From Oscillospiraceae bacterium (GTDB lineage: Bacteria > Bacillota > Clostridia > Oscillospirales > Oscillospiraceae): a DNA stretch of 12,794 nt. The notes beneath the pieces were generated by a model. That model was not told the DNA's origin and made no database searches. It worked only from the letters and a program-made list of their open reading frames with translations. Positions 6,257 to 12,794 of the stretch are shown one piece after another. The first letter of the stretch is position 1. Each line of letters begins with the position of its first letter. The stretch lies in contig JAIEFH010000178.1 in NCBI GenBank assembly GCA_029067025.1, positions 1 through 12,794 of the forward strand, given 5' to 3'. The position numbers and the translations under genes are program-made.

Positions 6257-7507
6257 ATGGTTTTGGAGTATATGGACTTCGTATCTCAGCACGACCCCGA
6301 GGTGGGAGCCGCCATTCGGGCGGAATACCAGCGCCAGTGCGACAACATCGAGCTGATTGCCTCAGAGAACATCGTGTCTGAGGCGGTGTTGGCCGCCATG
6401 GGCAGTGTGCTGACCAACAAATATGCCGAGGGCTACCCCGGCAAACGGTATTACGGCGGCTGCCAGTGCGTGGATGTGGCGGAGAAGCTGGCCATTGACC
6501 GGGCCTGCCAGCTGTTCGGCGCGAAGTTCGCCAACGTCCAGCCCCACTCCGGCGCCCAGGCCAACTACGCGGTCTATATGGCTCTGTGCCAGCCTGGAGA
6601 CACGGTGCTGGGCATGAACCTGGATCACGGCGGGCATCTGACCCACGGCAGCCCCGTGAACTACTCCGGCAAATATTTCAAGATGGTGTCCTACGGCGTG
6701 AACGAGGAAACCGGCGTCATCGACTACGACGAGGTGGAGCGGATCGCCAAGGAGTGCAAGCCCAAGATGATTATCGCGGGCGCGTCCGCCTATCCCCGGG
6801 TGATCGACTTTGCCCGTTTCCGCGCCATTGCCGACGAGGTGGGGGCCTATCTCTGGGTGGATATGGCCCATATTGCCGGCCTGGTGGCGGCGGGGCTCCA
6901 TCCGTCCCCCGTGCCCTACGCCCACGTTACCTCCACCACCACCCACAAGACCCTACGGGGCCCCAGAGGCGGCCTGCTGCTCACCAACGACGAGGATCTG
7001 GCCAAGAAGCTGAACTCCGCCATTTTCCCCGGCTCTCAGGGTGGCCCGCTGATGCACGTCATTGCCGCCAAAGCGGTGGCTTTGGGCGAGGCGCTTACCC
7101 CCGAGTTCAAGGCGTACCAGCAGCAGATCGTGAAAAACTCCGCCGCTCTGGCCGAGGGCCTTGTGAAGCGGGGCATGAAGCTGGTGTCCGGCGGCACTGA
7201 CAACCATCTGTCCCTGATCGACCTGCGGGACATGGGTGACCTGACCGGCAAGGAGCTGGAGCGCCGCCTGGACGAGGTGCGCATCACCGCCAACAAGAAC
7301 AAGGTGCCCGGCGATCCCCGCTCCCCCTTCCAGACCAGCGGTCTGCGGGTGGGCAGCCCCGCTGTCACCAGCCGCGGCTTTGTGGAAGCGGATATGGATC
7401 AAGTGGCGGAGTATATCACGTTGGCGGCCACCGACTTTGAGGCGAAAGCGGACTATATCCGCGCGGGTGTGGCGGCGCTGACGGCAAAGTATCCCATCTA
7501 CCGTTGA
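6257..7507 (+). CDS. glyA: Serine hydroxymethyltransferase
   Basis: This PLP enzyme converts serine and tetrahydrofolate to glycine and 5,10-methylene-tetrahydrofolate, the substrate of FolD. From the ATG at 6257 it is 416 aa (E. coli GlyA is 417). Motifs in order are NIELIASENIVS (30-41), NKYAEGYPGKRYYGG (54-68), VQPHSGAQAN (94-103), the PLP-binding WVDMAHIAGLVAAG (200-213, Asp202), VTSTTTHKTLRGPRGG (224-239) with the Schiff-base Lys231, and SGLRVGSPAVTSRG (361-374). The start is set by AAAGGCGG upstream and by the promoter, which rules out the longer TTG-started frame. A hairpin terminator follows 12 bases past the stop and a new promoter lies beyond it, so glyA is probably monocistronic. 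Confidence 0.98.
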   Translation: MVLEYMDFVSQHDPEVGAAIRAEYQRQCDNIELIASENIVSEAVLAAMGSVLTNKYAEGYPGKRYYGGCQCVDVAEKLAIDRACQLFGAKFANVQPHSGAQANYAVYMALCQPGDTVLGMNLDHGGHLTHGSPVNYSGKYFKMVSYGVNEETGVIDYDEVERIAKECKPKMIIAGASAYPRVIDFARFRAIADEVGAYLWVDMAHIAGLVAAGLHPSPVPYAHVTSTTTHKTLRGPRGGLLLTNDEDLAKKLNSAIFPGSQGGPLMHVIAAKAVALGEALTPEFKAYQQQIVKNSAALAEGLVKRGMKLVSGGTDNHLSLIDLRDMGDLTGKELERRLDEVRITANKNKVPGDPRSPFQTSGLRVGSPAVTSRGFVEADMDQVAEYITLAATDFEAKADYIRAGVAALTAKYPIYR

Positions 7508-7519
7508 GGATAACTGATG

Positions 7520-7554
7520 AAAAATCCGGCCCTTTTTTGTGGTGCCGGATTTTT
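7520..7554 (+). terminator. Intrinsic terminator after glyA
   Basis: AAAAATCCGGC (7520-7530) pairs perfectly with GCCGGATTTTT (7544-7554) around a 13-base loop that itself contains six T. The A/T arms make the stem symmetrical, so it could work on either strand. More T-rich sequence (CTCTTT) follows. Confidence 0.85.
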
Positions 7555-7557
7555 CTC

Positions 7558-7586
7558 TTTACGAACAATAGAACGTATGTTATACT
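7558..7586 (+). promoter_or_regulatory. Extended -10 promoter upstream of the DUF7916-like gene
   Basis: TGTTATACT (7578-7586) is an extended -10 element (TGn plus TATACT). TTTACG (7558-7563) sits 17 bp upstream as a four-of-six -35 match. Transcription would start near 7593, about 54 bases before the ATG. It begins right after the glyA terminator, so it probably drives the 7647-11232 run. Confidence 0.65.
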
Positions 7587-7646
7587 ATTGAAAATTGGAA
7601 AGACTGGGACACTATACTTTACCAAGGAAGAAAAGGAGCGTTTTAT

Positions 7647-8570
7647 ATGGCAAAGCGAATTTTGGACTGCAATGCTTCTGATTTTGAGAAGATGGGCAAG
7701 GACGATCTGCTGTTTTCCATCGGCGCGGGAGAGGGGAGGGCGCTGGCCTGCGAGACCATTGGCTGTTTTACCCCGCTGCTCAACGACGTGACCAACGCGG
7801 AGCTGGTCAGCGCCCTGGGGGCCGACATCCTGCTGCTGAACATTTTTGACGTGAATAATCCCCAGATCCAAGGCCTGCCCCCGGTAGCGCCGGAGGACGT
7901 AGTACGGGAGGTCAAGCGGCTCACTGGCCGGCCGGTGGGCATCAACCTGGAGCCGGTGGAGCAGAGCTTCGCCGACCAAGTGGATACCATGTGGAGCATG
8001 ACGCCGGGGCGGCTGGCCACCTTGGAAAACGGGAAGAAGGCCGCCGATATGGGGGTGGATTTCATCCTGCTCACGGGTAACCCGGGCACAGGTGTGACCA
8101 ACAAAGCGATTGTTGAGACGTTGGAACTGTACCACAAGCACCTGGGAGATCGGATTGTGCTGGCGGCTGGCAAGATGCACAACTCTGGCGTGCTGGGTGA
8201 GGGTGGGGAGAAGATCCTCACCAAGCAAGAGGTCAAGGCATTTGCCGACGCGGGGGCGGATGTAATCCTGCTGCCCGCCCCGGGGACGGTGCCGGGGATT
8301 ACGGTGAAGTACGCGTCGAAACTGGTGGCTTATGCCCACAGCCTGAAAAAGCTGACCATGACCTCCATCGGTACCTCCCAGGAGGGGGCGGACGTGGAGA
8401 CCATCCGCCGCATTGCCCTGATGAGCAAGATGACCGGCACGGACATCCATCACATCGGGGATTCCGGCTTTACGGGTATCGCGGCGCCGGAGAACATTAC
8501 TGCCTATTCGGTGGTCATCAAGGGTGTGCGGCACACCTACCGCCGGATGGCCATGTCCATCAAACGGTAA
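7647..8570 (+). CDS. Uncharacterised conserved protein, TIM-barrel-like (probably DUF7916 family)
   Basis: The 307-residue soluble protein has no signal peptide or membrane helix. Alternating strand-helix segments look like a beta/alpha barrel: GADILLLNIFDVN (58-70), RPVGINLEPV (95-104), GVDFILLTGNPGTGVTN (136-152), RIVLAAGKMHNSG (169-181), GADVILLPAPGTVPGITV (203-220), LTMTSIGTSQEGADVETI (236-253) and GTDIHHIGDSGF (264-275). The Gly-rich loops at strand ends suggest a phosphate- or cofactor-binding site. Relatives in Clostridia are, as I recall, named DUF7916 or mislabelled haloacid dehalogenase-like; the HAD motif DxDxT is not seen. The substrate is unknown. The ATG at 7647 follows AAAAGGAG at an eight-base spacing. 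rarA starts six bases after the stop, so the two are probably cotranscribed. Confidence 0.75.
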   Translation: MAKRILDCNASDFEKMGKDDLLFSIGAGEGRALACETIGCFTPLLNDVTNAELVSALGADILLLNIFDVNNPQIQGLPPVAPEDVVREVKRLTGRPVGINLEPVEQSFADQVDTMWSMTPGRLATLENGKKAADMGVDFILLTGNPGTGVTNKAIVETLELYHKHLGDRIVLAAGKMHNSGVLGEGGEKILTKQEVKAFADAGADVILLPAPGTVPGITVKYASKLVAYAHSLKKLTMTSIGTSQEGADVETIRRIALMSKMTGTDIHHIGDSGFTGIAAPENITAYSVVIKGVRHTYRRMAMSIKR

Positions 8571-8576
8571 CAGGCC

Positions 8577-9845
8577 ATGAGCTATCAGCCGCTGGCGGAC
8601 CGCATCCGCCCGCAGAATTTAGATGAGGTGCTGGGTCAGGGGCACATTTTGGGCCAGGATGGCCTGCTGCGCCGGGTAATCGACAGCGGGAAGATCCCCA
8701 ACATGGTGTTTTACGGCCCCTCCGGCACCGGAAAGACCACCGTGGCCAACATCATCGCCCAGCGGTCGGGCCGCACCCTGCGGCGGCTCAACGCCACCAC
8801 CGCCTCCCTGGCCGACGTTCGGGACGTGATGGATCAGGTGGGCACCCTGCTGGCCCCCAACGGCGTTCTGCTGTACCTGGATGAGATTCAATATTTTAAT
8901 AAGAAACAGCAGCAGTCCCTGTTGGAATTCATTGAGAATGGTAAGATCACCCTCATCGCCTCCACCACAGAGAACCCCTATTTCACCATTTTCAACGCCA
9001 TATTGTCCAGATCCACGGTGTTTGAGTTCAAAATGCTGACGGCGGATGACATTATGCCCGCCGTAGACCGGGGCATTTCCCTCCAGGCCCAGGAGCTGGG
9101 GGTGGAGGTCGTGTGTGAGCCGGGCGTGCGGGAACACCTGGCCTCCTCCTGCGGCGGGGATGTGCGAAAGGCCCTTAACGCGGTAGAACTGCTGATGACC
9201 GCCAGCCGTATCAAGGACGGCGCACTCATGATTACCTTGGATGACGCGAAGCTGGTGGCCCAGCGCTCCGCCATGCGCTATGACCGGGACGGGGACGACC
9301 ACTTTGACATTGCCTCCGCGCTGATGAAGTCCCTGCGGGGCTCCGACCCGGACGCGGCGCTCCACTACCTGGCGCGGCTACTGGAGGCGGGGGATATGCT
9401 CACTGCCATCCGCCGGATTTTGTGCTCCGCCAGTGAGGACATCGGCATGGCCTATCCCCAGGCGGCGTCTATTGTAAAATCCTGCGTGGACAGCGCCCTC
9501 CAGCTGGGCCTGCCAGAGGCCAAGCTGCCCCTGGCCCAGGCCGTTATTCTGCTGGCCACAGCGCCCAAGTCCAACAGCGTGCTCAACGCCATCGACGCGG
9601 CCATGGCGGACGTGCGTGCGGGCCGTACAGGGGACTACCCCCGGCATTTGCAGAACGTCCACGCCGACGGCGCGGGCTTTGAGCGGGAGCAGGGCTACCT
9701 CTATCCCCATGAGTTCCCCGGCCACTGGGTGGAGCAGCAGTACCTTCCTGACGCCATCAAGGATCACGTATATTATGAATACGGCCCCAACAAGACGGAG
9801 CAGGCGGCTAAAGCCTACTGGGATAAGATCAAAAATGGAGGATAG
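8577..9845 (+). CDS. rarA: Replication-associated recombination protein A (RarA/MgsA), AAA+ ATPase
   Basis: RarA is a cytosolic clamp-loader-like AAA+ ATPase that acts at stalled replication forks. The protein is 422 aa, the usual size. Visible motifs are PLADRIRPQNLDEVLGQGH (5-23, the family N-terminus), Walker A GPSGTGKT (47-54), Walker B LLYLDEIQ (98-105), sensor 1 STTENP (129-134) and LSRS (143-146, a likely arginine finger). The C-terminal tetramerisation region has the characteristic RRILCSASEDIGMA, AVILLATAPKSNS and YLYPHEFPGHWVEQQYLP. The closeness of SEDIGMA and YLYPHxFP to the family makes confusion with RuvB or DnaX unlikely. The start lies six bases past the preceding gene and has only a weak ACAGG upstream, suggesting coupling to upstream translation. 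Confidence 0.97.
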   Translation: MSYQPLADRIRPQNLDEVLGQGHILGQDGLLRRVIDSGKIPNMVFYGPSGTGKTTVANIIAQRSGRTLRRLNATTASLADVRDVMDQVGTLLAPNGVLLYLDEIQYFNKKQQQSLLEFIENGKITLIASTTENPYFTIFNAILSRSTVFEFKMLTADDIMPAVDRGISLQAQELGVEVVCEPGVREHLASSCGGDVRKALNAVELLMTASRIKDGALMITLDDAKLVAQRSAMRYDRDGDDHFDIASALMKSLRGSDPDAALHYLARLLEAGDMLTAIRRILCSASEDIGMAYPQAASIVKSCVDSALQLGLPEAKLPLAQAVILLATAPKSNSVLNAIDAAMADVRAGRTGDYPRHLQNVHADGAGFEREQGYLYPHEFPGHWVEQQYLPDAIKDHVYYEYGPNKTEQAAKAYWDKIKNGG

Positions 9846-9867
9846 CGGCCGGGAATAGAGGTGTGGT

Positions 9868-10131
9868 ATGTCGAAAAAGAAAAGGGAGCATATTACCTTT
9901 GACGAGGTATGCAAAACTAAACGGAGCGTTCCGTTTTCCAAAGTGAACCAGGAAACGAACAAATGGAAGGGAGTGGGAGCCCGTGCCCATGGATATTCAA
10001 GTCGGCGACGTGCTGGAACTGAAAAAGACACACCCCTGCGGGAGTCGCGAGTGGAAGGTGCTCCGGGTGGGGATGGACTTCAAGCTGAAGTGCCTGGGCT
10101 GCGGCCACGAGGTGATGACGCCCAGGAGTAA
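9868..10131 (+). CDS. Doubtful small ORF overlapping the DUF951 gene out of frame
   Basis: An ATG at 9868 follows AGAGGTG (9857-9863), a good ribosome binding site, and opens an 87-codon frame. The first 40 or so residues are Lys-rich and plausible (MSKKKREHITFDEVCKTKR at the start). From about 9989 onward the frame runs out of phase through the DUF951 gene and the product turns Arg/Gly/Pro-rich, as a shadow frame would. It could be a short leader peptide, a decayed gene or chance. I recognise no family. Confidence 0.2.
   Translation: MSKKKREHITFDEVCKTKRSVPFSKVNQETNKWKGVGARAHGYSSRRRAGTEKDTPLRESRVEGAPGGDGLQAEVPGLRPRGDDAQE
9919..9936 (+). repeat. Small hairpin in the rarA-DUF951 gap
   Basis: AAACGGA (9919-9925) pairs with TCCGTTT (9930-9936) around GCGT. 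One further T follows and then CC, so the T-run is too short for a confident terminator. It lies 53 bases before the DUF951 start and could be a weak attenuator. Confidence 0.35.
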
Positions 10132-10180
10132 GGCGGAGAAATCCATAAAAAAAGTGAAGCGGGAGGGACAGGCCCTATGA
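9989..10180 (+). CDS. DUF951 family small protein
   Basis: This small basic protein (63 aa from the ATG at 9989) has the DUF951 pattern throughout: MDIQVGDVLELKKTHPCGS, then EWKVLRVGMDFKLKCLGCGH, then PRSKAEKSIKKVKR. The HPCG cysteine and the CLGCGH pair could bind zinc. DUF951 proteins are widespread in Firmicutes and have no established function. A GTG at 9983, two codons upstream, is an equally spaced alternative start; the ATG is preferred because MDIQVGD matches the family N-terminus. Purine-rich GGAAGGGAGTGGGAG precedes both. The stop overlaps the hisC start as ATGA, so the two genes are translationally coupled. Confidence 0.88.
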   Translation: MDIQVGDVLELKKTHPCGSREWKVLRVGMDFKLKCLGCGHEVMTPRSKAEKSIKKVKREGQAL

Positions 10181-11232
10181 ACCGGTTTTGGAGCAAGCGT
10201 ATCCAGGATATTGTCCCTTATACGCCGGGGGAGCAGCCGAAAGACCGCCAGTTTATCAAGCTGAACACCAACGAATGTCCCTATCCTCCCTCGCCTAAGG
10301 CCATTGAGGCGATCAACAGGACAGCGGGGGATAGTCTGCGGCTCTACCCGGATCCGGAGTGCGTGGAGTTGCGCGCCGCCATCGCTAAGCGAGAAGGACT
10401 GGACATCAATCAGGTGTTCTGCGGAAATGGCTCGGATGAGATATTGGCCTTTGCCTTCCAGGCATTCTTTGACCCGGACAGGGAAGTGATGTTTCCCAAG
10501 ATCACCTACAGCTTTTATCCTGTCTATACCGATTTTTTCGGGTTGAAGCGGCGGGAAGTTCCCATGAATCCTGACTTTTCCGACCCAATTGACTTGCTGT
10601 GTGGCAAAAACGGCGGCGTGGTGCTGGCCAATCCCAACGCCCCCACAGGCATTGCGGTTGGGCTGGACACGGTGGAAAAGCTGCTGAACGCCAACCCAGA
10701 CGTGGTGGTCATAGTAGATGAAGCCTACATAGATTTCGGTGCCGACAGCGCGGTCAAGCTTATCAACCGCTATCCCAACCTGCTGGTCATCCAGACCACC
10801 TCTAAATCCCGGGCGCTGGCTGGCCTGCGGGTGGGCTGGGCCATGGGGGATGAGAACCTGATTGCAGCCCTGCGCTGTGTGAGGGACTCCATCAACTCCT
10901 ATACTGTTGACCGGCTGGCCCAGGCGGGAGCCGCTGCCGCCATTCAGGACGAGGACTACTTCCAGTCCATCCGCCGCCGGGTAATGAATACCCGGATGTG
11001 GACGGAAAAAGCACTAAAGGAGATAGGCTTTACAGTCCTTCCGTCACAAGCAAATTTTGTATTTGCCAGCCATCCAAACCGCACCGGGAAGGAATTGCTG
11101 GACGGTCTTAGGGAGCGGGGAATTCTGGTGCGCTGGTGGGACAAGCCGGAGATCAGAAACTGGCTTCGCATCAGCATCGGCACGGATAAGGACATGGAGG
11201 CGCTGGTGCAGGCGCTGGATGAATTAATCTGA
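10177..11232 (+). CDS. hisC: Histidinol-phosphate aminotransferase family protein
   Basis: This class-II fold type I PLP aminotransferase of 351 aa (HisC is usually 350-370) converts imidazole acetol phosphate to histidinol phosphate in histidine synthesis. Motifs are KLNTNECPYPPSP (28-40), the YPDPE segment, GNGSDEIL (83-90), NPNAPTG (152-158), DEAYIDF (181-187), TTSKSRALAGLRVGW (207-221) with the Schiff-base Lys210, NFVFA and LRISIG (330-335). No other his gene is in the window, so it is an orphan copy. Such copies may serve histidine synthesis or act on aromatic or other amino acids, so the substrate is less certain than the family. The start overlaps the DUF951 stop by four bases and GGGAGGGA precedes it. 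Confidence 0.9.
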   Translation: MNRFWSKRIQDIVPYTPGEQPKDRQFIKLNTNECPYPPSPKAIEAINRTAGDSLRLYPDPECVELRAAIAKREGLDINQVFCGNGSDEILAFAFQAFFDPDREVMFPKITYSFYPVYTDFFGLKRREVPMNPDFSDPIDLLCGKNGGVVLANPNAPTGIAVGLDTVEKLLNANPDVVVIVDEAYIDFGADSAVKLINRYPNLLVIQTTSKSRALAGLRVGWAMGDENLIAALRCVRDSINSYTVDRLAQAGAAAAIQDEDYFQSIRRRVMNTRMWTEKALKEIGFTVLPSQANFVFASHPNRTGKELLDGLRERGILVRWWDKPEIRNWLRISIGTDKDMEALVQALDELI

Positions 11233-11246
11233 ATATGACAAATGCT

Positions 11247-11278
11247 GGCCCGCCGGGAAACCCGGCGGGCCGCTTTTT
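11247..11278 (+). terminator. Intrinsic terminator after hisC
   Basis: GGCCCGCCGGG (11247-11257) pairs perfectly with CCCGGCGGGCC (11261-11271) around AAA, then GC and five T (11274-11278). This 11-bp GC-only stem closes the 7647-11232 run. Confidence 0.95.
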
Positions 11279-11297
11279 ATTTGATCATGGACGTGCT

Positions 11298-11330
11298 TTG
11301 ACCTTTTTTGATGTCTGAGAGAGGTATAAT
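11298..11330 (+). promoter_or_regulatory. Long-spacer promoter of spoIIGA-sigE (Spo0A-type candidate)
   Basis: TTGACC (11298-11303, five of six) and TATAAT (11325-11330, perfect) are 21 bp apart, too far for ordinary sigma-A use. The B. subtilis spoIIG promoter has a similar 22-bp spacing and depends on phosphorylated Spo0A. Only weak five-of-seven Spo0A-box matches are visible: TGTCTGA at 11312-11318, and GGTCAAA on the minus strand at 11297-11303. Transcription would start near 11337, about 26 bases before the spoIIGA ATG. Confidence 0.65.
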
Positions 11331-11362
11331 TTGGGACAGACCGGGGGAGAGGGGGCCTGCCC

Positions 11363-12196
11363 ATGACGGTGGTTTATGCCGATCTTTTGTTCTTGCTGAA
11401 TTTCATCGCCAACTACCTGTTACTGCTGGCGGCGGGCCGAATGGCCGGGGCGGCACTGAGACGTTGGCGCCTCGGCCTGGGAGCGGCCGCGGGAGCGCTG
11501 TATGCGGTACTGGTGTTCCTGCCTGGGCTGAGCTGGCTGGCCCACTGGCTGTGTAAGCTGGCGGCTGGAGTGCTGATGGCTCTCATTGCCTATGGCGGGG
11601 AGCGGTATCTGCTGCGGGTGACCGTGTTGTTTTTCGGAGCTTCCGCCGCGCTGGCGGGGGCGGTGCTGGGGCTGGAGCTGCTGGGCAATGTCTCGCTGAC
11701 CTTGGATCATGGGGTGTTTTATTCTCAGTTTGATATTCGGCTGCTGCTGCTGCTGTTTGTGGCGTGTTATTTTGTGCTGTCCCTGTTTTTCCGCCGGATC
11801 GGGCGGCATGGGGGAGAGTTGGTCGGGCTTGAAATCGCGCTGAATGGGGGCGTTGTGGTGGTGACGGCGCTGCGGGACACCGGTCATACGCTTACCGATC
11901 CGGCCACCAACCGACCGGTGGTGGTGGTTTACTGGCAGGCTCTGTCCAAGCTGCTGCCCGATTGGGCAGATGTGGATATGCCGATTGCTTCATTGGAGCG
12001 GTGTCATGCCGCGGGATCCCGGCAGGCGCGGCTGATTCCCTATCGGGCGGTAGGGGTGGAACATGGGATGCTGCTGGCCCTGCGGACCCAAGGGGTAAAG
12101 GCAGACGGAAAATCCCTGGGAAAACTGCTGGTGGCTCTGTCCCCTACGCCGGTGGACGATGGGGGTGGGTATCAAGCGTTATTAGGAGGAATTTAA
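11363..12196 (+). CDS. spoIIGA: Sigma-E processing peptidase SpoIIGA
   Basis: SpoIIGA is the membrane aspartic protease that removes the pro-sequence of sigma-E in the mother cell after asymmetric division. The protein is 277 aa. Five hydrophobic segments fill the N-terminal half (about 5-23, 38-55, 60-78, 84-107, 125-143), opening with the family-typical VYADLLFLLNFIANYLLLL. The C-terminal protease part has ALRDTGHTLTDPATNRPVVVV (169-189) with the catalytic Asp172 in DTG, and RLIPYRAVG (223-231), a conserved patch. The ATG at 11363 follows a G-rich ribosome binding site (11343-11355) at seven bases. sigE begins one base after the stop, the order found across endospore formers. Confidence 0.96.
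   Translation: MTVVYADLLFLLNFIANYLLLLAAGRMAGAALRRWRLGLGAAAGALYAVLVFLPGLSWLAHWLCKLAAGVLMALIAYGGERYLLRVTVLFFGASAALAGAVLGLELLGNVSLTLDHGVFYSQFDIRLLLLLFVACYFVLSLFFRRIGRHGGELVGLEIALNGGVVVVTALRDTGHTLTDPATNRPVVVVYWQALSKLLPDWADVDMPIASLERCHAAGSRQARLIPYRAVGVEHGMLLALRTQGVKADGKSLGKLLVALSPTPVDDGGGYQALLGGI
12184..12190 (+). promoter_or_regulatory. sigE ribosome binding site inside the spoIIGA 3' end
   Basis: AGGAGGA lies seven bases before the sigE ATG and encodes part of the last residues of SpoIIGA, so translation of the protease and its substrate is linked. Confidence 0.85.
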
Positions 12197-12197
12197 A

Positions 12198-12794
12198 ATG
12201 CTCTTGACCGATACATATCTGTGGCTGTACCGACTTCTGGATCGGCTTGGAGTCAGGCTCCATGGGTCGCTCCACTACATCGGAGGCAGCGACACCCTGC
12301 CCGCCCCGCTGACCCGGGAAGAGGAAGGGCGTCTCTTGGCGGAGCTTGAGGGAGAGGACAGCCGGCCGGGGGCCAGGGCCCGGCTCATTGAACACAACCT
12401 TCGGCTGGTGGTTTACATCGCGCGGCGGTTTGAGAACACCGGGGTGGGCATTGAGGATCTGATCTCCATCGGAACCATTGGACTGATCAAGGCAGTGGAG
12501 ACCTATAAACCCGCCAAAAATATCAAGCTGGCCACCTATGCGTCCCGATGCATCGAGAACGAGATCTTGATGTATCTGCGAAAAAACGCCAACCGCCGAG
12601 GCGAGGTATCTCTGGATGAGCCGCTGAACACCGATTGGGACGGCAACGAGCTGCTGTTGTCCGATGTGCTGGGTACCGACAGCGACAGCATTGAAAAGCC
12701 CATTGAGGATGACGTGGCTCGGGATCTGCTGTTCACTGCCATTACTCGGCTCTCAGAACGGGAACGAGCCATTATTACGATGCGCTTTGGTTTG
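12198..12794 (+). CDS. sigE: RNA polymerase sporulation sigma factor SigE, pro-form (3' end cut off by window)
   Basis: 199 codons are visible and the frame is open at the window end; the full protein should be about 240 aa. Residues 1-26 are the likely amphipathic pro-sequence, and YIGGSDTLPAPLTREEE (27-43) matches the start of mature B. subtilis sigma-E, so cleavage should fall near residue 26-27. Region 2 is nearly identical to the family: NLRLVVYIARRFENTG (67-82), IEDLISIGTIGLIKAV (85-100) and KLATYASRCIENEILMYL (110-127), with the -10 recognition helix. SLDEPLNTDWDGNELLLSD (138-156) is the SigE/SigK-type region 3 segment, and SERERAIITMRFGL starts region 4. The upstream spoIIGA and the pro-sequence favour SigE over SigK, SigF and SigG. 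The N-terminal Met follows AGGAGGA. Region 4.2 lies outside the window. Confidence 0.97.
   Translation, partial: MLLTDTYLWLYRLLDRLGVRLHGSLHYIGGSDTLPAPLTREEEGRLLAELEGEDSRPGARARLIEHNLRLVVYIARRFENTGVGIEDLISIGTIGLIKAVETYKPAKNIKLATYASRCIENEILMYLRKNANRRGEVSLDEPLNTDWDGNELLLSDVLGTDSDSIEKPIEDDVARDLLFTAITRLSERERAIITMRFGL

Noticed and set aside
7567..7589. Operator palindrome over the 7558-7586 promoter (AATAG..CTATT and GTAT-GTT-ATAC)
   Set aside because: The outer and inner arms have different centres and are short and AT-rich, so they do not make one convincing operator.
8619..9365. Minus-strand open frame opposite rarA
   Set aside because: Shadow of GC-rich coding sequence with no family match; rarA on the plus strand is unambiguous.

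Overview
The window reads as chromosomal DNA of a GC-rich, endospore-forming member of the Clostridia. Oscillospiraceae (the Flavonifractor / Oscillibacter / Lawsonibacter neighbourhood) is my best guess. The reasons are the spoIIGA-sigE pair, which is found only in endospore formers, strong AGGAGG-type ribosome binding sites, a DUF951 protein, a YmfH-type M16 protease, and strong use of G/C-ending codons. The genus is inferred; there is no rRNA or other marker here. No tRNA, rRNA, CRISPR array, insertion sequence, phage gene or integration scar was seen.

Left block (1-3074, + strand): the end of an M16 metallopeptidase gene of the YmfH type, then lgt (lipoprotein lipidation) and folD (one-carbon folate enzyme). 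The genes are tightly spaced, lgt and folD overlap, and a strong terminator closes the unit. Next (3153-4801, + strand) is a two-gene signalling operon: an ECF-like sigma factor and a single-pass membrane protein that is probably its anti-sigma factor, ending in a very strong terminator. Two genes then lie on the minus strand: a VanZ-family membrane protein (4800-5357), convergent with the sigma operon, and endonuclease III (5478-6122). A nested inverted repeat sits between them.

Right block (6194-12794, + strand): glyA (serine hydroxymethyltransferase), divergent from nth, has its own sigma-A type promoter and terminator. It is followed by a second promoter and the run DUF7916-like protein / rarA / DUF951 protein / hisC. 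That run is closed by a GC-rich terminator at 11247-11278. The last unit is spoIIGA-sigE. SpoIIGA is the membrane protease that cleaves pro-sigma-E, and SigE, cut off by the window end, is the first mother-cell sporulation sigma factor. Its upstream promoter has consensus-like -35 and -10 hexamers 21 bp apart, echoing the unusual spacing of the Spo0A-activated spoIIG promoter of Bacillus subtilis.

Most of the window is conserved core genome and I see no clear new defence or mobile system. The points most worth a second look are the long-spacer spoIIGA promoter, the uncharacterised TIM-barrel-like protein at 7647-8570, the small out-of-frame ORF overlapping the DUF951 gene, the sigma/anti-sigma pair with a 27-bp coding repeat, the long acidic tail on Lgt, and the nested inverted repeat between vanZ and nth.
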